In this document: one piece after another, positions 19,313-30,824 of the stretch
Numbering within the stretch: the stretch's first letter is position 1
How the letters are laid out: each line of letters opens with the position of its first letter
Position numbers and translations under genes: made by a program
Notes under the pieces: generated by a model
Database searches by the model: none
Seen by the model: the letters and a program-made list of their open reading frames with translations, nothing else
Told to the model about the DNA's origin: nothing
Assembly (NCBI GenBank): GCA_024642205.1
Contig: JAHEBQ010000023.1
Span: 1-64,000 of the forward strand
Reading direction: 5' to 3'
DNA from: Planctomycetaceae bacterium
GTDB lineage: Bacteria; Planctomycetota; Planctomycetia; Pirellulales; Pirellulaceae
DNA length: 64,000 nucleotides

Positions 19313-22282
19313 TTACTTGACCATCGTGAGACCCTGCGGAAGAGACTCGCCGAAGACCTGGGCCTGTTCCTCGGCGTCGAACAGGCCTGACTCGTGTACC
19401 AGATCAATCAGATGCTGGGCGGCGTCTTGAGTCGACAACCAATCGATAACCCTGGCTCGGAGGATGTCGTCGATGTCTCGGTAGCGATCGTCCGTCCGGC
19501 GGGCCATCTGGACGACGGCCAAATGTTCAATGGGTGTACTTTTTGATTGAGAGAGGATTTTCGTGATCCAGTCAGCCGTCTGCCCGGCGTGAACGACGGT
19601 GTTGAGCGGCCCGTACAACGGCGTTCGCTGACCGAGTCGTCCCAAAGCCCAGACCATCGCGTTGCGGGCGTTCTGCAACTTGGGTTTGTCTTTGAAATTG
19701 ACAATCATGTTACCGAGTTCGATCTTCTGGGCTTCGGACAGGAGTTCCAGTGAACCAAGCAATCGCCATGCCTCAACCGATTCTTCGGGACGAATCGGAA
19801 CCGCGCCCCCTTTGACGGGGCGACCGGTCATTTGCTTTTCGAGCGCTTTAAGCGAAGACATCAGCGGTTCCGCCAACGCCGATTGTTGTCCCCGGGAAAG
19901 GCCACCGCTGATTCTCCGCCAGAGGATCATTGAATCGTTCTGGATGTTGGCTGATCCATGGACGAGCTTACCCCGTAACGCTCGCCAGGTTTCGGTGACC
20001 CGCCAGTCGTCCAGAGCGACACCATAGCCCGGTCGAAGTGAGTAGCCCAACAGGTTAAGCCATCGGGACTCGTGTTTGGCACTTTTGCGGCGGCCCGAAT
20101 CGGACGTTGCGGCGGATTCAAACGCCATCAGCGAATCCCAGATCCGGCGGAGGAATGTCATTGGCCATTGGTCTTTTTGCAGCTCCAGCACATCGGTTAT
20201 CTGTTTGACCAAATCCCTGGGATCGACAGCGTCGTTCGAGTCTGCCGGCCGCGGATCAAATACACCGGCGATGCACTGTTCGCATGCCTCCCAGGTCAAT
20301 TCGTCAATAAAACCTTGCGATTCGCCGATCGCCTGATAAGCGTCCATGTCGGTTTGGGTGGTCGAACGAATGTCGAACTGAAGTTTCCAGCTCCGATCAG
20401 TGCCCTGTTCGTGACAAGCCAGGTCAATCGTGCCGATTTCGGTCAGTCCAATTTGCAACTCAACCAGGACGTCAGCTTTTTCATTTCGGCTTTTGGCGCG
20501 CAACACGGTCCGAATCGGTGGTAGAGCCGTCATTTGTTCTGGATCGACCGCCACGATCTGACCCGGTTGATCAGCCAAACGAACACTTGACACAAAAATC
20601 GAGAACTCAACTGGTTGGGAAATCGTCAACAGGAACGTGCGATCCCGGAGAGTAAATGTTTGCCCCGGTTCGGCATTTCCCGGCATGATGCAAATCGTTT
20701 GATTGTCGCCGATTCCGATGTAATAGCTGCGCGCGAGCGAAGCGGCGATTCGAACCCCCAGATCACGGCGAACGACACCGTAATAGGCCGCCCCGCGCGC
20801 GACGGCCAGATCGAGTCGGTCGTTTTCCAACACCAACGGAGACCAATCTGGCTCCGCAACTGTCCGAAACCAGTTCGAGATTCGATCGATCACGGTTTGT
20901 CGTAGGACCGGTGAAGCGAAGAACCCGCCGTTGAACAGGACAACGTCCGGTCGGGCCAGCATCATCGCAGATTCCGTGTCAACCAATGGCTCGCCGGTTT
21001 CGGCGGGCACGTGACCGGCATTGGCGTGAGTCGCCAGGAAGTCCGCCAGGTACCGGGTGATTGCCGGGTCACTGGCGTACGGTAGACCAAACTCCTGAAA
21101 TCCACTCGCATGGCGACTCGGTTTTTCGTCGAAGCGAACATCCGGGAGGAAACCTTTGACGATGAGATTCCGAACTTCATCGCGACTGATTTCTGTTTGC
21201 AGGTTTCCGCCCATCAGTTTGGAGCCTCGAACTGGAAGCCGGATCGTCATTTGATCCACACCCCCGTCCGAAAGCATTTGCTCTTTAACTTTTCTGCTGG
21301 TCCCGACCAGGACGTCCCAATGAAATGCTTCCAGTTTCCCTCCACCGGTCAGTTTTTGCTCCAGGTACCTGGCAACCGCGAGGTCAAGATTGTCGCCACC
21401 CAGGATCAAGTGATTACCAACGGCCACGCGATGAAATTGAATCGTCTGACCGCCGGCCGCATTGTTTTGAGCGTCGGTCCCGCCGGTTGCCCTTTTTTCG
21501 CGACTCACGTCAGTCGCGCATTCGACCCCGCTTTTGCGAACGCGAATCAGTGTAAAATCGGTCGTGCCCCCACCGATATCGCAAACCAGTATTTTTTGTC
21601 CGATCTCAACTCGCGACTCCCAATCAGAATCATGTTTGTAGACCCACGCGTAAAAAGCGGCTTGAGGTTCTTCAATCAAAACGACTCGGGAAAGCCCGGC
21701 CAGTGCAGCTGCTTCGACGGTCAGTTCGCGGGCGATCTCGTCGAAGGAAGCCGGCAACGTGAGCACAATGTCCTGCTCGGCGAGCCGATGGTCGGGGAAC
21801 TGTTGGTCCCATGCCTGGCGAATATGACGCAAATACTCGCCGCTGACTTCAACGGGTGAAAGCCGGTTGACATCGCTGGCGCCATGCCAGGGTAACAGGG
21901 CGGAAGTCCGATCCACTGCCGAATGGCAAAGCCAGGACTTTGCGGAAGCGATCCCGCGCCCCGATGTCTTCGCCGTTTGATCGCGAGCATAGGCTCCAAT
22001 ACACGACCCGGGTGACTTTGTGTGCCATGGCAATCGCAATGATGTATCCGAATTCCGACCGCTCGTTTGTACAGGCTGGTAATAAAATGAGGGCAACGTA
22101 TCGAGTGATTCGACTTCGCCGGAAGCGACCAGTTGAGGTATCGAAAGCACACGAATTTTCCACGGTTGTTCAACGGAATCGATGTAAGTCACCGCCGAGT
22201 TGGTGGTGCCTAAATCAATTCCGACGACATAGCGACTTGGTTGGTGGTCGATCAATGGATCGAAGGATTCAGTTGACATCAA
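19313..22282 (-). CDS. Hsp70 family protein with long C-terminal extension (DUF3731-like)
   Basis: 989 aa; VVGIDLGTTNSAVTYID, CDIGGGTTDFTLI, VLFNGGFFASPVLRQ; about 400 aa extension beyond the ATPase/SBD region. Confidence 0.85.
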   Translation of the reverse strand: MMSTESFDPLIDHQPSRYVVGIDLGTTNSAVTYIDSVEQPWKIRVLSIPQLVASGEVESLDTLPSFYYQPVQTSGRNSDTSLRLPWHTKSPGSCIGAYARDQTAKTSGRGIASAKSWLCHSAVDRTSALLPWHGASDVNRLSPVEVSGEYLRHIRQAWDQQFPDHRLAEQDIVLTLPASFDEIARELTVEAAALAGLSRVVLIEEPQAAFYAWVYKHDSDWESRVEIGQKILVCDIGGGTTDFTLIRVRKSGVECATDVSREKRATGGTDAQNNAAGGQTIQFHRVAVGNHLILGGDNLDLAVARYLEQKLTGGGKLEAFHWDVLVGTSRKVKEQMLSDGGVDQMTIRLPVRGSKLMGGNLQTEISRDEVRNLIVKGFLPDVRFDEKPSRHASGFQEFGLPYASDPAITRYLADFLATHANAGHVPAETGEPLVDTESAMMLARPDVVLFNGGFFASPVLRQTVIDRISNWFRTVAEPDWSPLVLENDRLDLAVARGAAYYGVVRRDLGVRIAASLARSYYIGIGDNQTICIMPGNAEPGQTFTLRDRTFLLTISQPVEFSIFVSSVRLADQPGQIVAVDPEQMTALPPIRTVLRAKSRNEKADVLVELQIGLTEIGTIDLACHEQGTDRSWKLQFDIRSTTQTDMDAYQAIGESQGFIDELTWEACEQCIAGVFDPRPADSNDAVDPRDLVKQITDVLELQKDQWPMTFLRRIWDSLMAFESAATSDSGRRKSAKHESRWLNLLGYSLRPGYGVALDDWRVTETWRALRGKLVHGSANIQNDSMILWRRISGGLSRGQQSALAEPLMSSLKALEKQMTGRPVKGGAVPIRPEESVEAWRLLGSLELLSEAQKIELGNMIVNFKDKPKLQNARNAMVWALGRLGQRTPLYGPLNTVVHAGQTADWITKILSQSKSTPIEHLAVVQMARRTDDRYRDIDDILRARVIDWLSTQDAAQHLIDLVHESGLFDAEEQAQVFGESLPQGLTMVK

Positions 22283-22589
22283 GATTGGGTTTGAAGCATC
22301 AGGAAAGAATTTCGGGTGTCACGCCATTAGTCGACATTCGACTGCGCTCGATTCGAACGGCGACCAGGAGGGCCGACCACCAGTGGTCTGTTCCCGGCAT
22401 GATCTTTGTTTTGCAATCGAGTTGCACGGATCCGGAAAAAGACATTGAATCAAGGCCGATGTCGCCATGGGCAACGACGATCAAGAGTAGGGTACACTAA
22501 TCTCAGACTTGTTGACTCCTGTCAGGATGAACCGACCAAGGGAATTGATTCATAGGAAATCGTAAGGGAACCGCTTCTATTGCGAGATC

Positions 22590-24437
22590 CTAGTCGATTT
22601 CTCGAACGTTGAATTCGAGCTTCCATTGGCCCGGATGTTTTCCGTCCCCGCCGTGTTCGTCACCGGCCCGAACGCACCAAAGTTCAAACATCCCGAGTTC
22701 CGTAATTCTGGAATCGAATGTGACTGGGACGTACGACTCATCGGAACCTTCCAACGCCAGTGTCGCGGTAAGCGAGTCCGTTTCCGTTAACTCTTCGTCG
22801 GTCCAATGATCCAGGATCAACCCGGCTGGGTCCTCCTTTCGCGCATTGGATCGAAAGAACCGGAAGTTTACCGGTTGGCCAACCACCAGGCCAATTTCTC
22901 CCGAGGGAACATGACTCTCAGTTCCTTCTTCCATCCCGAAAGGGACAACGCACAGTGCTTTGAGTGGGCGGGGGGCACCCGGAATGGCAAGTCCCGCCGT
23001 TTCAATACCGACGTAATACGAGTTCGCGGCACCACCGCGGATTCGAAGTCCACCGGAATTTTTGTTCCAGCCGTAGAAACACGCTCCACGTGCAACGGCA
23101 AAATCCAAATCGTGAATTCCGGTCAACGGTTGAACCGGTAGGCCGTCATCCTGTTCCGGTGCACCCGACCAGGTGGACAGGACACTGATCATTCGCTGTT
23201 GGAAGCCTGTCGCTTTGAAAACACCGCCATTGAACAGAACATGGTCCGGTAGATTGACATCACCGTTGTCGTTTGAACAATGCTTACTCACAAAAGATGC
23301 GATGTGCCGCGTGATACCGGGATCGGATTCAAATGGCAGACCGATTTCCTGAAAACCGGACGCTGGCTGTCGTTGGGGCCGATCGCCCAGGTTGCAAAGG
23401 GGAAAGAAGCCGTCAAGCAACAGGTTAGCCAGCTCTTTTCGTTGGATTTCTACAGAAACGGTGCCACCAATCAACTTGCTTCCGCGTCCCAAGACCGAAA
23501 TGGTATGGGTGTTGGGACAGTCAGCCGTCAACAACGTTTCCTTTGCGGCTCGACAGGAGTGCCAAAGCGACACGGATTGCCACGGATTTAATTTCGTACC
23601 ATTTTCCGCGAAGCGAGCCGCCACCAGATGCGCGGCAGCCAGATCCATGTTGTCGCCGCCGACCAGTAAATGGTCGCCAACGGCGACGCGGCGCAACACC
23701 AGTTCACCACCTTCCTCATCCACGGCGATCAATGTCAGGTCGGTCGTGCCGCCACCTACGTCGCAAACCAAAACCGATTGGCCGACGGCCAGTGTCTTGC
23801 GCCATTGCTCACCCTGCTGGGCAAGCCAGGCATAGAGTGCTGCTTGAGGTTCTTCCAGCAGCACGAATTCAACCGGTAACCCTGCCGCTACCGCAGCTTC
23901 GCGTGTCAACTCCCTCGCAACAGGATCGAACGAAGCGGGGACCGTCAGCACGACTTGCTGGTCCCCGATGAGCGCATCCGGGAATTGGTGATGCCAGGCG
24001 GAAACCAGGTGTTCCAAGTATTGCCTGGCTGCTTCCACCGGGGAAATTTTCGCTACTTCGACCGGTGCGTTCCAGGGCAGGATCGGGGCACGCCGATCGA
24101 CCTTGCTGTGGCAAAGCCAGCTCTTGGAAGCGCCGACGGTTCGATCCGGCACTTCGGCCCCCCGCGCACGCGCGAATTCGCCCGTTGCGTAGCGCCGATC
24201 GCTGGCCCACGGCAGGTCAAACGATCCATCCATTGATTCCGCATCGTTCGCAAGATAGGAAAACGACGGTAACGATAGCCTCGACTCAATGGTATGGGGG
24301 GCGACGAGCTGCGGGATCTTGAGCAGTTGAATCCGGGGGCCAGTGTCCTTTTGACTTTGGCCAAATTCGCAATAGGCCAAAACGCAGTTTGTCGTTCCCA
24401 GGTCAATTCCGATGATGTATTTCAAGTCTGGTTCCAT
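22590..24437 (-). CDS. Hsp70 family protein
   Basis: 615 aa; IIGIDLGTTNCVLAYCEFG, CDVGGGTTDLTLI, HVLFNGGVFKATGFQQRM. Confidence 0.88.
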   Translation of the reverse strand: MEPDLKYIIGIDLGTTNCVLAYCEFGQSQKDTGPRIQLLKIPQLVAPHTIESRLSLPSFSYLANDAESMDGSFDLPWASDRRYATGEFARARGAEVPDRTVGASKSWLCHSKVDRRAPILPWNAPVEVAKISPVEAARQYLEHLVSAWHHQFPDALIGDQQVVLTVPASFDPVARELTREAAVAAGLPVEFVLLEEPQAALYAWLAQQGEQWRKTLAVGQSVLVCDVGGGTTDLTLIAVDEEGGELVLRRVAVGDHLLVGGDNMDLAAAHLVAARFAENGTKLNPWQSVSLWHSCRAAKETLLTADCPNTHTISVLGRGSKLIGGTVSVEIQRKELANLLLDGFFPLCNLGDRPQRQPASGFQEIGLPFESDPGITRHIASFVSKHCSNDNGDVNLPDHVLFNGGVFKATGFQQRMISVLSTWSGAPEQDDGLPVQPLTGIHDLDFAVARGACFYGWNKNSGGLRIRGGAANSYYVGIETAGLAIPGAPRPLKALCVVPFGMEEGTESHVPSGEIGLVVGQPVNFRFFRSNARKEDPAGLILDHWTDEELTETDSLTATLALEGSDESYVPVTFDSRITELGMFELWCVRAGDEHGGDGKHPGQWKLEFNVREID

Positions 24438-24699
24438 TATTCTGTTCGGCTTGTAATTGACGGATCCGTTACCGTACTACCGCTGGGTGTCGTTAAAATC
24501 GAGGGCGCTCGCCTCGGATTCTTGAAGTGGTCGTTTCATCGTCCGAATGTCAAACCTGGACCTCTTCCGATATTGCGTTCCTGTTTTTGCACAGGCGTCT
24601 CTAGCTCTCAAGTGCGGGACAGTGTCTGTTGTTGCGCGGGTGAATCGTCTCCCGCAATTTGATACTCGGTGAGGATCAATTAGAATTCCTGCGAGGTCA

Positions 24700-25242
24700 C
24701 TAACCGATTTCCAGCTCGACTGGCGCGACAATCATTGTGGCTGAGGACTTGCCAGACCATTGTGGAACATTGCAGCGAGTTGCCTTCCACCCGTGATGAG
24801 CCACCATTCCGCGAAATGGAGCTTCGCCGGCGACGTTTCCCGTCAGTCGAAACTCCGTCGGGTCAAACGATGTGGGCGTTTCGAGCTGCGATCCGTCTTT
24901 GGCATCGGTCAATGGCACCAGCCCGAACATCCGATCGATCACTTTGCCGGAGTCTCGTAATACATCCCGTGCAGCGGCACCGATCTGGGCGTCAGAATAT
25001 TCATCCAGTGATTCACTGACAATGTCGAGGAATCGGGCTTCCCGTTGAAGGGCCGCCAAGAGGCTGATCGCGTCGCTGCGAACGGGATCCGGATCAGGCT
25101 TCGGGCGAGTCGTGGTTACCTGCAGGTTTGGTTGTTCAATTCTTGGCTGAAGTTCCCCATCCAACATCTTTTGAAACGAATCACTTAGCTCGCGGTCGAA
25201 AAGCAGCTTAAAAAAGGCCTGGGTGGCCGCAACAAGTCCCAT
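24700..25242 (-). CDS. DUF2760-like protein upstream of the Hsp70 pair
   Basis: SDAISLLAALQREARFLDIVSESLDEYSDAQIGAAARDVLRDSGKVIDRMFGL matches my recollection of DUF2760. Confidence 0.75.
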   Translation of the reverse strand: MGLVAATQAFFKLLFDRELSDSFQKMLDGELQPRIEQPNLQVTTTRPKPDPDPVRSDAISLLAALQREARFLDIVSESLDEYSDAQIGAAARDVLRDSGKVIDRMFGLVPLTDAKDGSQLETPTSFDPTEFRLTGNVAGEAPFRGMVAHHGWKATRCNVPQWSGKSSATMIVAPVELEIG

Positions 25243-25698
25243 TGTCTGGCTTTCATTTCATATTCAAAAACGCCTGTTTCAACCCTCATTCTAGTCTTTT
25301 TTTTGCAACTGGAAAATGTGGCCTTGGCTCAGGCAATCGTCGCCACTGTGTCCCTACCCTGATTGACAGTCTCCCTGGAACGTGGGGCAAATCCGTCCGA
25401 ATCCCGGTCATGGTTATGGATGGCTCGCAGTTTTGTTTTGTTTGATTCCATAGTCCAATGGTGTCGAATCGAAACCGGAGGTAATGCGGATTCTGACGTC
25501 CCCAGAAACTTCCTACCTGGTAAGAAGGCATTTGTAAACGATCTGTAATCAATTAAACGATTTGTAATCAATCCCATGATCAGCGACAATTCAACCAGAC
25601 CTCGACTGGATGGAAATTGGTTACACCGGTTGGGATGCGTTGAAGTGGATTCGATGGAATCCTTGTGCGTCACAAGTTTTTCAAACAGGTCGGCCAAA

Positions 25699-26589
25699 AT
25701 GTCAAAACAGGAACAGGACACGCAGTTCGATGCCCGCGGCAATTTCAAGCAAGGTTTTTTTGTTTCCAAGGGAAGCGAGTATCAGGTCGGACTGGTGGCG
25801 GATTCTCACTTGGGCAAGAAACGCCGCCGAAATGAAGATCACTTTGCCGTTTTTCGCAGAACCCGAACGTGCGAGATGTTGATCAGTAATCTGCCATCGG
25901 ACGACGTGGCCGATGTCGAAAGCGAAACCTATGGGTTGCTGGTAGCCGATGGAATGGGAGGGGCTGAGTTCGGAGATTTCGCTTCCCAGTTGGCAATCGA
26001 GACGATTTTTCAAGCGAGCGGTTTGGCGACAAGCTGGGTCATGAAATTCAAAGACCTGGATTCACAAAGCATTAGAGAAAGGACTGCGGCCTATGTCGAT
26101 CGAATTCAAGAGGCCTTTCGCCACTACGGTTCTATTGACCTGGACAAAAACCGCATGGGCACCACGCTGACCGCAGCCTACATGATTCCGCCGCATGTCA
26201 TTATTTCGAACATCGGTGATTCAAGGGCCTACCTGTACAGCAAAGGGATTTTGACCCAGCTTACGCGAGATCAGACACTGGCCCAATCGTTGATCGATGC
26301 CGGTGCCGCCAGAGGAGCCGTTAGTGGACTGCATCATGTGCTGGTCAACAGCCTTGGTGGCAGGAAAGATCATGTTGATGCTGACGTACTTCATGTTGAA
26401 ATGACGTCCGGCGATCGCATTTTGCTGTGTACGGACGGATTAAGTGATATGGTCGATGATGAAAAGATCGCTGCTGCCTTGACGGAGGACAGTTTGCAAA
26501 CGTCTTGCGACGAGCTGATCGATATGGCTCTTGAAGCCGGCGGACGAGATAATATCACGCTGATAATCGGAGAGATAACTGCAACTTGA
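25699..26589 (+). CDS. PP2C-type Ser/Thr protein phosphatase
   Basis: SHLGKKRRRNEDHFAV, VADGMGGAEFGDFAS, NIGDSRAYLYSKG, LLCTDGLSDMVDDEKI, GGRDNITLIIGEI; ATG 25699 preferred. Confidence 0.9.
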   Translation: MSKQEQDTQFDARGNFKQGFFVSKGSEYQVGLVADSHLGKKRRRNEDHFAVFRRTRTCEMLISNLPSDDVADVESETYGLLVADGMGGAEFGDFASQLAIETIFQASGLATSWVMKFKDLDSQSIRERTAAYVDRIQEAFRHYGSIDLDKNRMGTTLTAAYMIPPHVIISNIGDSRAYLYSKGILTQLTRDQTLAQSLIDAGAARGAVSGLHHVLVNSLGGRKDHVDADVLHVEMTSGDRILLCTDGLSDMVDDEKIAAALTEDSLQTSCDELIDMALEAGGRDNITLIIGEITAT

Positions 26590-27536
26590 AAAATGCGCCA
26601 ATTGAACACAGGAAAATCATGAGTTCAACTGTTCGGTCGCGATCAGGCGGTTGAATTAACGGGGAGAAAAATCCGACTTCGGTTTGTTACCGCTCCGTCA
26701 CGCGCGTTATGCGAATAGGTTTTCAACCATGTGGGTAGTTCTGATTGATCGTTTCGCCCGGGCAATACAGTTTCGCGTTTGTCTGGCCGAACAACCGGTT
26801 CACCGCAATCGCGTACGTGGGAATCGGTGCCACCCCTCTGGGTTTTTCGCCGCCAAGTGATATTCGCGGCCGGTCTTGAAGTCGATGACATTCCCGTTTC
26901 ACAGGTGAAATAGAGGTGATTCCATAGTGCAACCGCCGAGGTGGAAAACGTGTAATTTCCTGGTGTCGCGCGTGGCCAATGAACCAGATTACCCGTTGTC
27001 GCATTTCGGACCCCAAACGACCGATGTCATTACAAGTGGGCAGTAAATCGTCCACTGCGGTCGGGTCGGAATATTGGAACCGTCATGAGGTTGTCGTCAG
27101 TCGATTCCGGCTGGCAATGACCTGGTGTCTTTGTCGGTGTGAGATTATCAATGGCAAAAATTCTGAATGTATAGGCAACGGAGCGGCCGTGGCCATGAGT
27201 CAAGTAGATTAACCCGTATGCAAATAATGGCGTCCCATGAAATGGCAAGACAACTGTTCGGGGACGCGAATTTCATGCTCGTTTGTTTCCCGCCGGGTCG
27301 ACATGTGCTAGAGTAAGTCCGATTGATTCGAACAGGTCGGTTATATTACCGGGATTCCAACCGGCTTGTTGCTCCTGTCAACAGTTGAATTGCTGAACAG
27401 GTTTTGCCATTGAAGCTTCAATTATTCACATTTGGATGATTTAAACCTGGCAGTGACAAATCGTTGTCAAGTTGATTCGTGGGGTTTTGATTTTGAAGTC
27501 AACCGTCAACTAATGCCTGATAAAAATAGAGCAGCA

Positions 27537-28382
27537 ATGAATTACTTTCTCCTGCGACGGTGCGTTTTCCAATGCTGTTCAATCCTGTTAATGTTGACTT
27601 GTATGACCCGATTTTCGCAGGCTCAGTTCATCATAGCGCATCGCGGAGCATCAAATGATGCTCCGGAAAACACCCTGGCGGCGTTTCGTTTGGCATGGAC
27701 ACAGGGCGCCGACGGCATCGAAGGTGATTATTATCTTTCCCGTGACGGGCACGTGGTCTGTATTCATGACGACACGACCAAGCGAACCGCAGGGATTGAC
27801 TTGAAGGTCGCCGAATCGACGCTGGAGGATCTGAGGAAACTCGATGTGGGCCGCTGGAAAGACAGGCAATTTGCCGGTGAGCGGATTCCGACGTTGCAGG
27901 AAGTGGTTGACACGGTCCCGTTGGGCAAACGAATCGTAATCGAACTCAAGACTGGGCCGGAGATTGTTGCTCCGATGCAGGAAGTTCTCCAGGCGTCCAG
28001 TCTGAAGCCGTCCCAGGTTCTTGTGATCAGTTTTGATGAAAACACGATTGCTGAATCGAAACGCCTCCGGCCGGACATTCAAGCCCATTGGCTCACGGGA
28101 TACAAGCCCAAGGATGACGTCGGCCCCTGGACGCCAACCGTCGAGCAAATTGCGGAAACCGTCCGTCGAATCGGTGCCGACGGAGTGGGCAGTCAGGCTC
28201 GGCGGAGCGTCCTGAGTGGGGAATTCATCCGGTCACTCAACATGGGAGGCGTCAAGGAATTCCACGTTTGGACCGTCGATGACGCAACAGATGCCCGGTA
28301 TTATCAGTCGCTTGGAGCGGTCGGCATCACTACCAATCTGCCGGGAGTAATTCGAGCCGAACTGAACCAGAAATTTCCGTGA
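27537..28382 (+). CDS. Glycerophosphodiester phosphodiesterase, secreted
   Basis: IIAHRGASNDAPENTLAAFRLAWTQGADGIEGDYYLSRDGHVVCIHDDTTKRTAG; signal peptide. Confidence 0.92.
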   Translation: MNYFLLRRCVFQCCSILLMLTCMTRFSQAQFIIAHRGASNDAPENTLAAFRLAWTQGADGIEGDYYLSRDGHVVCIHDDTTKRTAGIDLKVAESTLEDLRKLDVGRWKDRQFAGERIPTLQEVVDTVPLGKRIVIELKTGPEIVAPMQEVLQASSLKPSQVLVISFDENTIAESKRLRPDIQAHWLTGYKPKDDVGPWTPTVEQIAETVRRIGADGVGSQARRSVLSGEFIRSLNMGGVKEFHVWTVDDATDARYYQSLGAVGITTNLPGVIRAELNQKFP

Positions 28383-28521
28383 CAACGTTTACGTTAATCG
28401 TTAGGCTGGTCTGATTCAAGACTTTCTGGCTCAAACGGTTTCGAGGCGTTGGGAAATCGAAATCGGCATTACGGGCCGGGAATTTGCTTAACCGTTTTCT
28501 TTTCACGGATCAAGGGTGATC

Positions 28522-30012
28522 ATGTCGTACATTCTTGCGTTGGACCAAGGCACGACCAGTTCCCGCGCCATTGTCTTTGACAAACACGGCAGTATTGCAG
28601 GCGTCGCTCAGCAAGAGTTCAAACAGCACTTTCCTCGACCCGGCTGGGTTGAACATGACGCCATGGAGATTTGGCAAACCCAACTCCGAGTGATGAATGA
28701 TGTGATCCGGCAAGGGGGATTTGCGCCTCAGGACATCGCTGCCATTGGGATTACGAATCAACGTGAAACTACCGTGGTTTGGGATCGCAAATCGGGACAA
28801 CCGATTTGCCACGCCATCGTCTGGCAGGATCGTCGCACGGCATCGCGCTGCGACGAACTCAAGTCTGCTGGTCACGCGGACGCGATTCGGCACAAAACAG
28901 GGCTCATTCTGGACGCCTATTTTTCCGGTACAAAGGTTCAGTGGATTCTTGACAATGTTGAGGGAGCACGCGACCGCGCACAACGGGGTGAGTTGGCGTT
29001 TGGGACAATCGACAGTTGGTTGGTCTGGAATTTGACAGGCGGAAAAGTCCACATCACGGATGTTTCCAATGCCTCGCGTACATTGCTTTACAATATTCAT
29101 ACGGGCGAATGGGACGAAGAGTTAATAACGATGCTGGATGTTCCGGCCGCAATGCTGCCCAGAGTTTGCAGTTCGAGTGAAATTTACGGTCGCACGGCCG
29201 GTTCGCAGACTCTCCCCGAAGTGCCGATTGCCGGAATTGCCGGCGACCAACAGGCCGCTCTGTTCGGGCAAATGTGTACTCAACCAGGGATGGTCAAAAA
29301 CACTTACGGGACAGGCTGTTTCATGTTGATGAATACCGGGAACCAGGCGATTGAGTCAAAAAACAACCTGTTGACGACGGTCGCCTGGAAGATCGGCGAC
29401 GAAACAGAGTACGCTTTGGAAGGCAGCATTTTTGTTGCCGGTGCTGTTGTGCAATGGTTGCGGGACGGCTTGGGGTTGATCAATTCGTCGGAAGAAGTCG
29501 AAGCCCTGGCTGAATCGGTCCCGGATAATGGCGACGTTTATATCGTCCCGGCCTTTGCCGGCTTGGGCGCTCCCCATTGGGATCCGTATGCGAGAGGCTT
29601 GATGATCGGGATTACGCGGGGTACCAACAAGGCACATGTTGCCCGGGCGGCGATTGAAGGGATCGCTTTCCAGGTTGCTGATGTTCTCGACGCCATGCAA
29701 TCGGATTCCGGGATTTCGTTGTCGGAATTGAGAGTCGATGGAGGCGCTTCGGCAAACAATCTACTGATGCAGTTTCAGGCCGATCTGATGGGTGTCCCTG
29801 TCATTCGCCCAAGCGTGCTGGAGACAACTGCACTGGGCGTCGCGTACCTGGCCGGACTTGCGGTCGGGTTTTGGAAAGACCTCGATGAAATCTCCCATCA
29901 ATGGCAGATCGATAGGAAGTTCACACCGAACATTCCGGTCGAGAAAGTTGAAACATTGAAACGCGGTTGGCAAAAAGCACTCGACCGTTCCCGAGGGTGG
30001 ACGGAAACCTAG
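28522..30012 (+). CDS. glpK: Glycerol kinase
   Basis: [66 protein letters not shown]. Confidence 0.96.
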   Translation: MSYILALDQGTTSSRAIVFDKHGSIAGVAQQEFKQHFPRPGWVEHDAMEIWQTQLRVMNDVIRQGGFAPQDIAAIGITNQRETTVVWDRKSGQPICHAIVWQDRRTASRCDELKSAGHADAIRHKTGLILDAYFSGTKVQWILDNVEGARDRAQRGELAFGTIDSWLVWNLTGGKVHITDVSNASRTLLYNIHTGEWDEELITMLDVPAAMLPRVCSSSEIYGRTAGSQTLPEVPIAGIAGDQQAALFGQMCTQPGMVKNTYGTGCFMLMNTGNQAIESKNNLLTTVAWKIGDETEYALEGSIFVAGAVVQWLRDGLGLINSSEEVEALAESVPDNGDVYIVPAFAGLGAPHWDPYARGLMIGITRGTNKAHVARAAIEGIAFQVADVLDAMQSDSGISLSELRVDGGASANNLLMQFQADLMGVPVIRPSVLETTALGVAYLAGLAVGFWKDLDEISHQWQIDRKFTPNIPVEKVETLKRGWQKALDRSRGWTET

Positions 30013-30092
30013 GCCGTAATTCCACTCGTTCAATTCGGGGATTTCAAAACCGTCCTTGTTCAAACTCGATCGCTCCAACAGGAAACCTGAAA

Positions 30093-30824
30093 ATGCCACT
30101 TGAACCCTACAGTCCAGTGCAGTTGTTTATCGCAGAATTTGTTGGAACGATGCTGCTGATCCTGTTGGGTAATGGCGTTGTCGCCAACGTGGTCTTGAAG
30201 AACACCAAAGGAGAAAACGCCGGATGGATCGTGATTGCCTTGGGGTGGGGAATGGCTGTTTTTGTTGCCGTCTTTTGTGTTGCCAATGTGAGCGGTGCTC
30301 ACATCAATCCAGCCGTCACTCTGGGATTGGCTGTGGCAGGAAAGCTCGAATGGAATTTGGTGCCGATATACGTGATCGCTCAGTTTGGGGGAGCAATATT
30401 GGGAGCGTTACTCGTCTGGGTGATGTATGTTGACCATTTTTCGATCACCAAAGATCCCGAGTCGCAGATGGCCGCTTTTTGTACGTCTCCCGCAATTCGT
30501 CGACCTCTGGTGAACCTGGTGTCCGAGATCATCGGCACCACAGTTCTGGTTTATGCCGTGCTGCATATCATGTCTCCCGAGGGAGGGCTCGGCTCCCTCG
30601 ATGCACTCCCTGTGGGCCTGCTGGTTCTGGCAATTGGGCTTTCATTGGGTGGCACGACGGGCTACGCAATCAACCCGGCTCGCGATCTGAGCCCGCGACT
30701 CATGCACCAGATACTTCCCATTCCAGGCAAACGGGACAGCGACTGGTCATACGCCTGGATACCGGTCGTCGGCCCGATCATTGGAGGCGCGCTGGCTGCA
30801 CTTTGCTACTACGCTGTTGGATAA
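30093..30824 (+). CDS. glpF: MIP family channel / glycerol facilitator
   Basis: FIAEFVGTMLLILLGNGVVA, SGAHINPAVTLGLA, GYAINPARDLSPRL (two NPA boxes). Confidence 0.92.
   Translation: MPLEPYSPVQLFIAEFVGTMLLILLGNGVVANVVLKNTKGENAGWIVIALGWGMAVFVAVFCVANVSGAHINPAVTLGLAVAGKLEWNLVPIYVIAQFGGAILGALLVWVMYVDHFSITKDPESQMAAFCTSPAIRRPLVNLVSEIIGTTVLVYAVLHIMSPEGGLGSLDALPVGLLVLAIGLSLGGTTGYAINPARDLSPRLMHQILPIPGKRDSDWSYAWIPVVGPIIGGALAALCYYAVG

Noticed and set aside
19111-19407. 98-aa ORF downstream of the 989-aa Hsp70
   Set aside because: Overlaps the Hsp70 3' end out of frame, with no family recognised
26643-27248. Several overlapping short ORFs on both strands (e.g. 26723..27055 -)
   Set aside because: No recognisable family or convincing start; may be gene remnants but cannot be supported by eye
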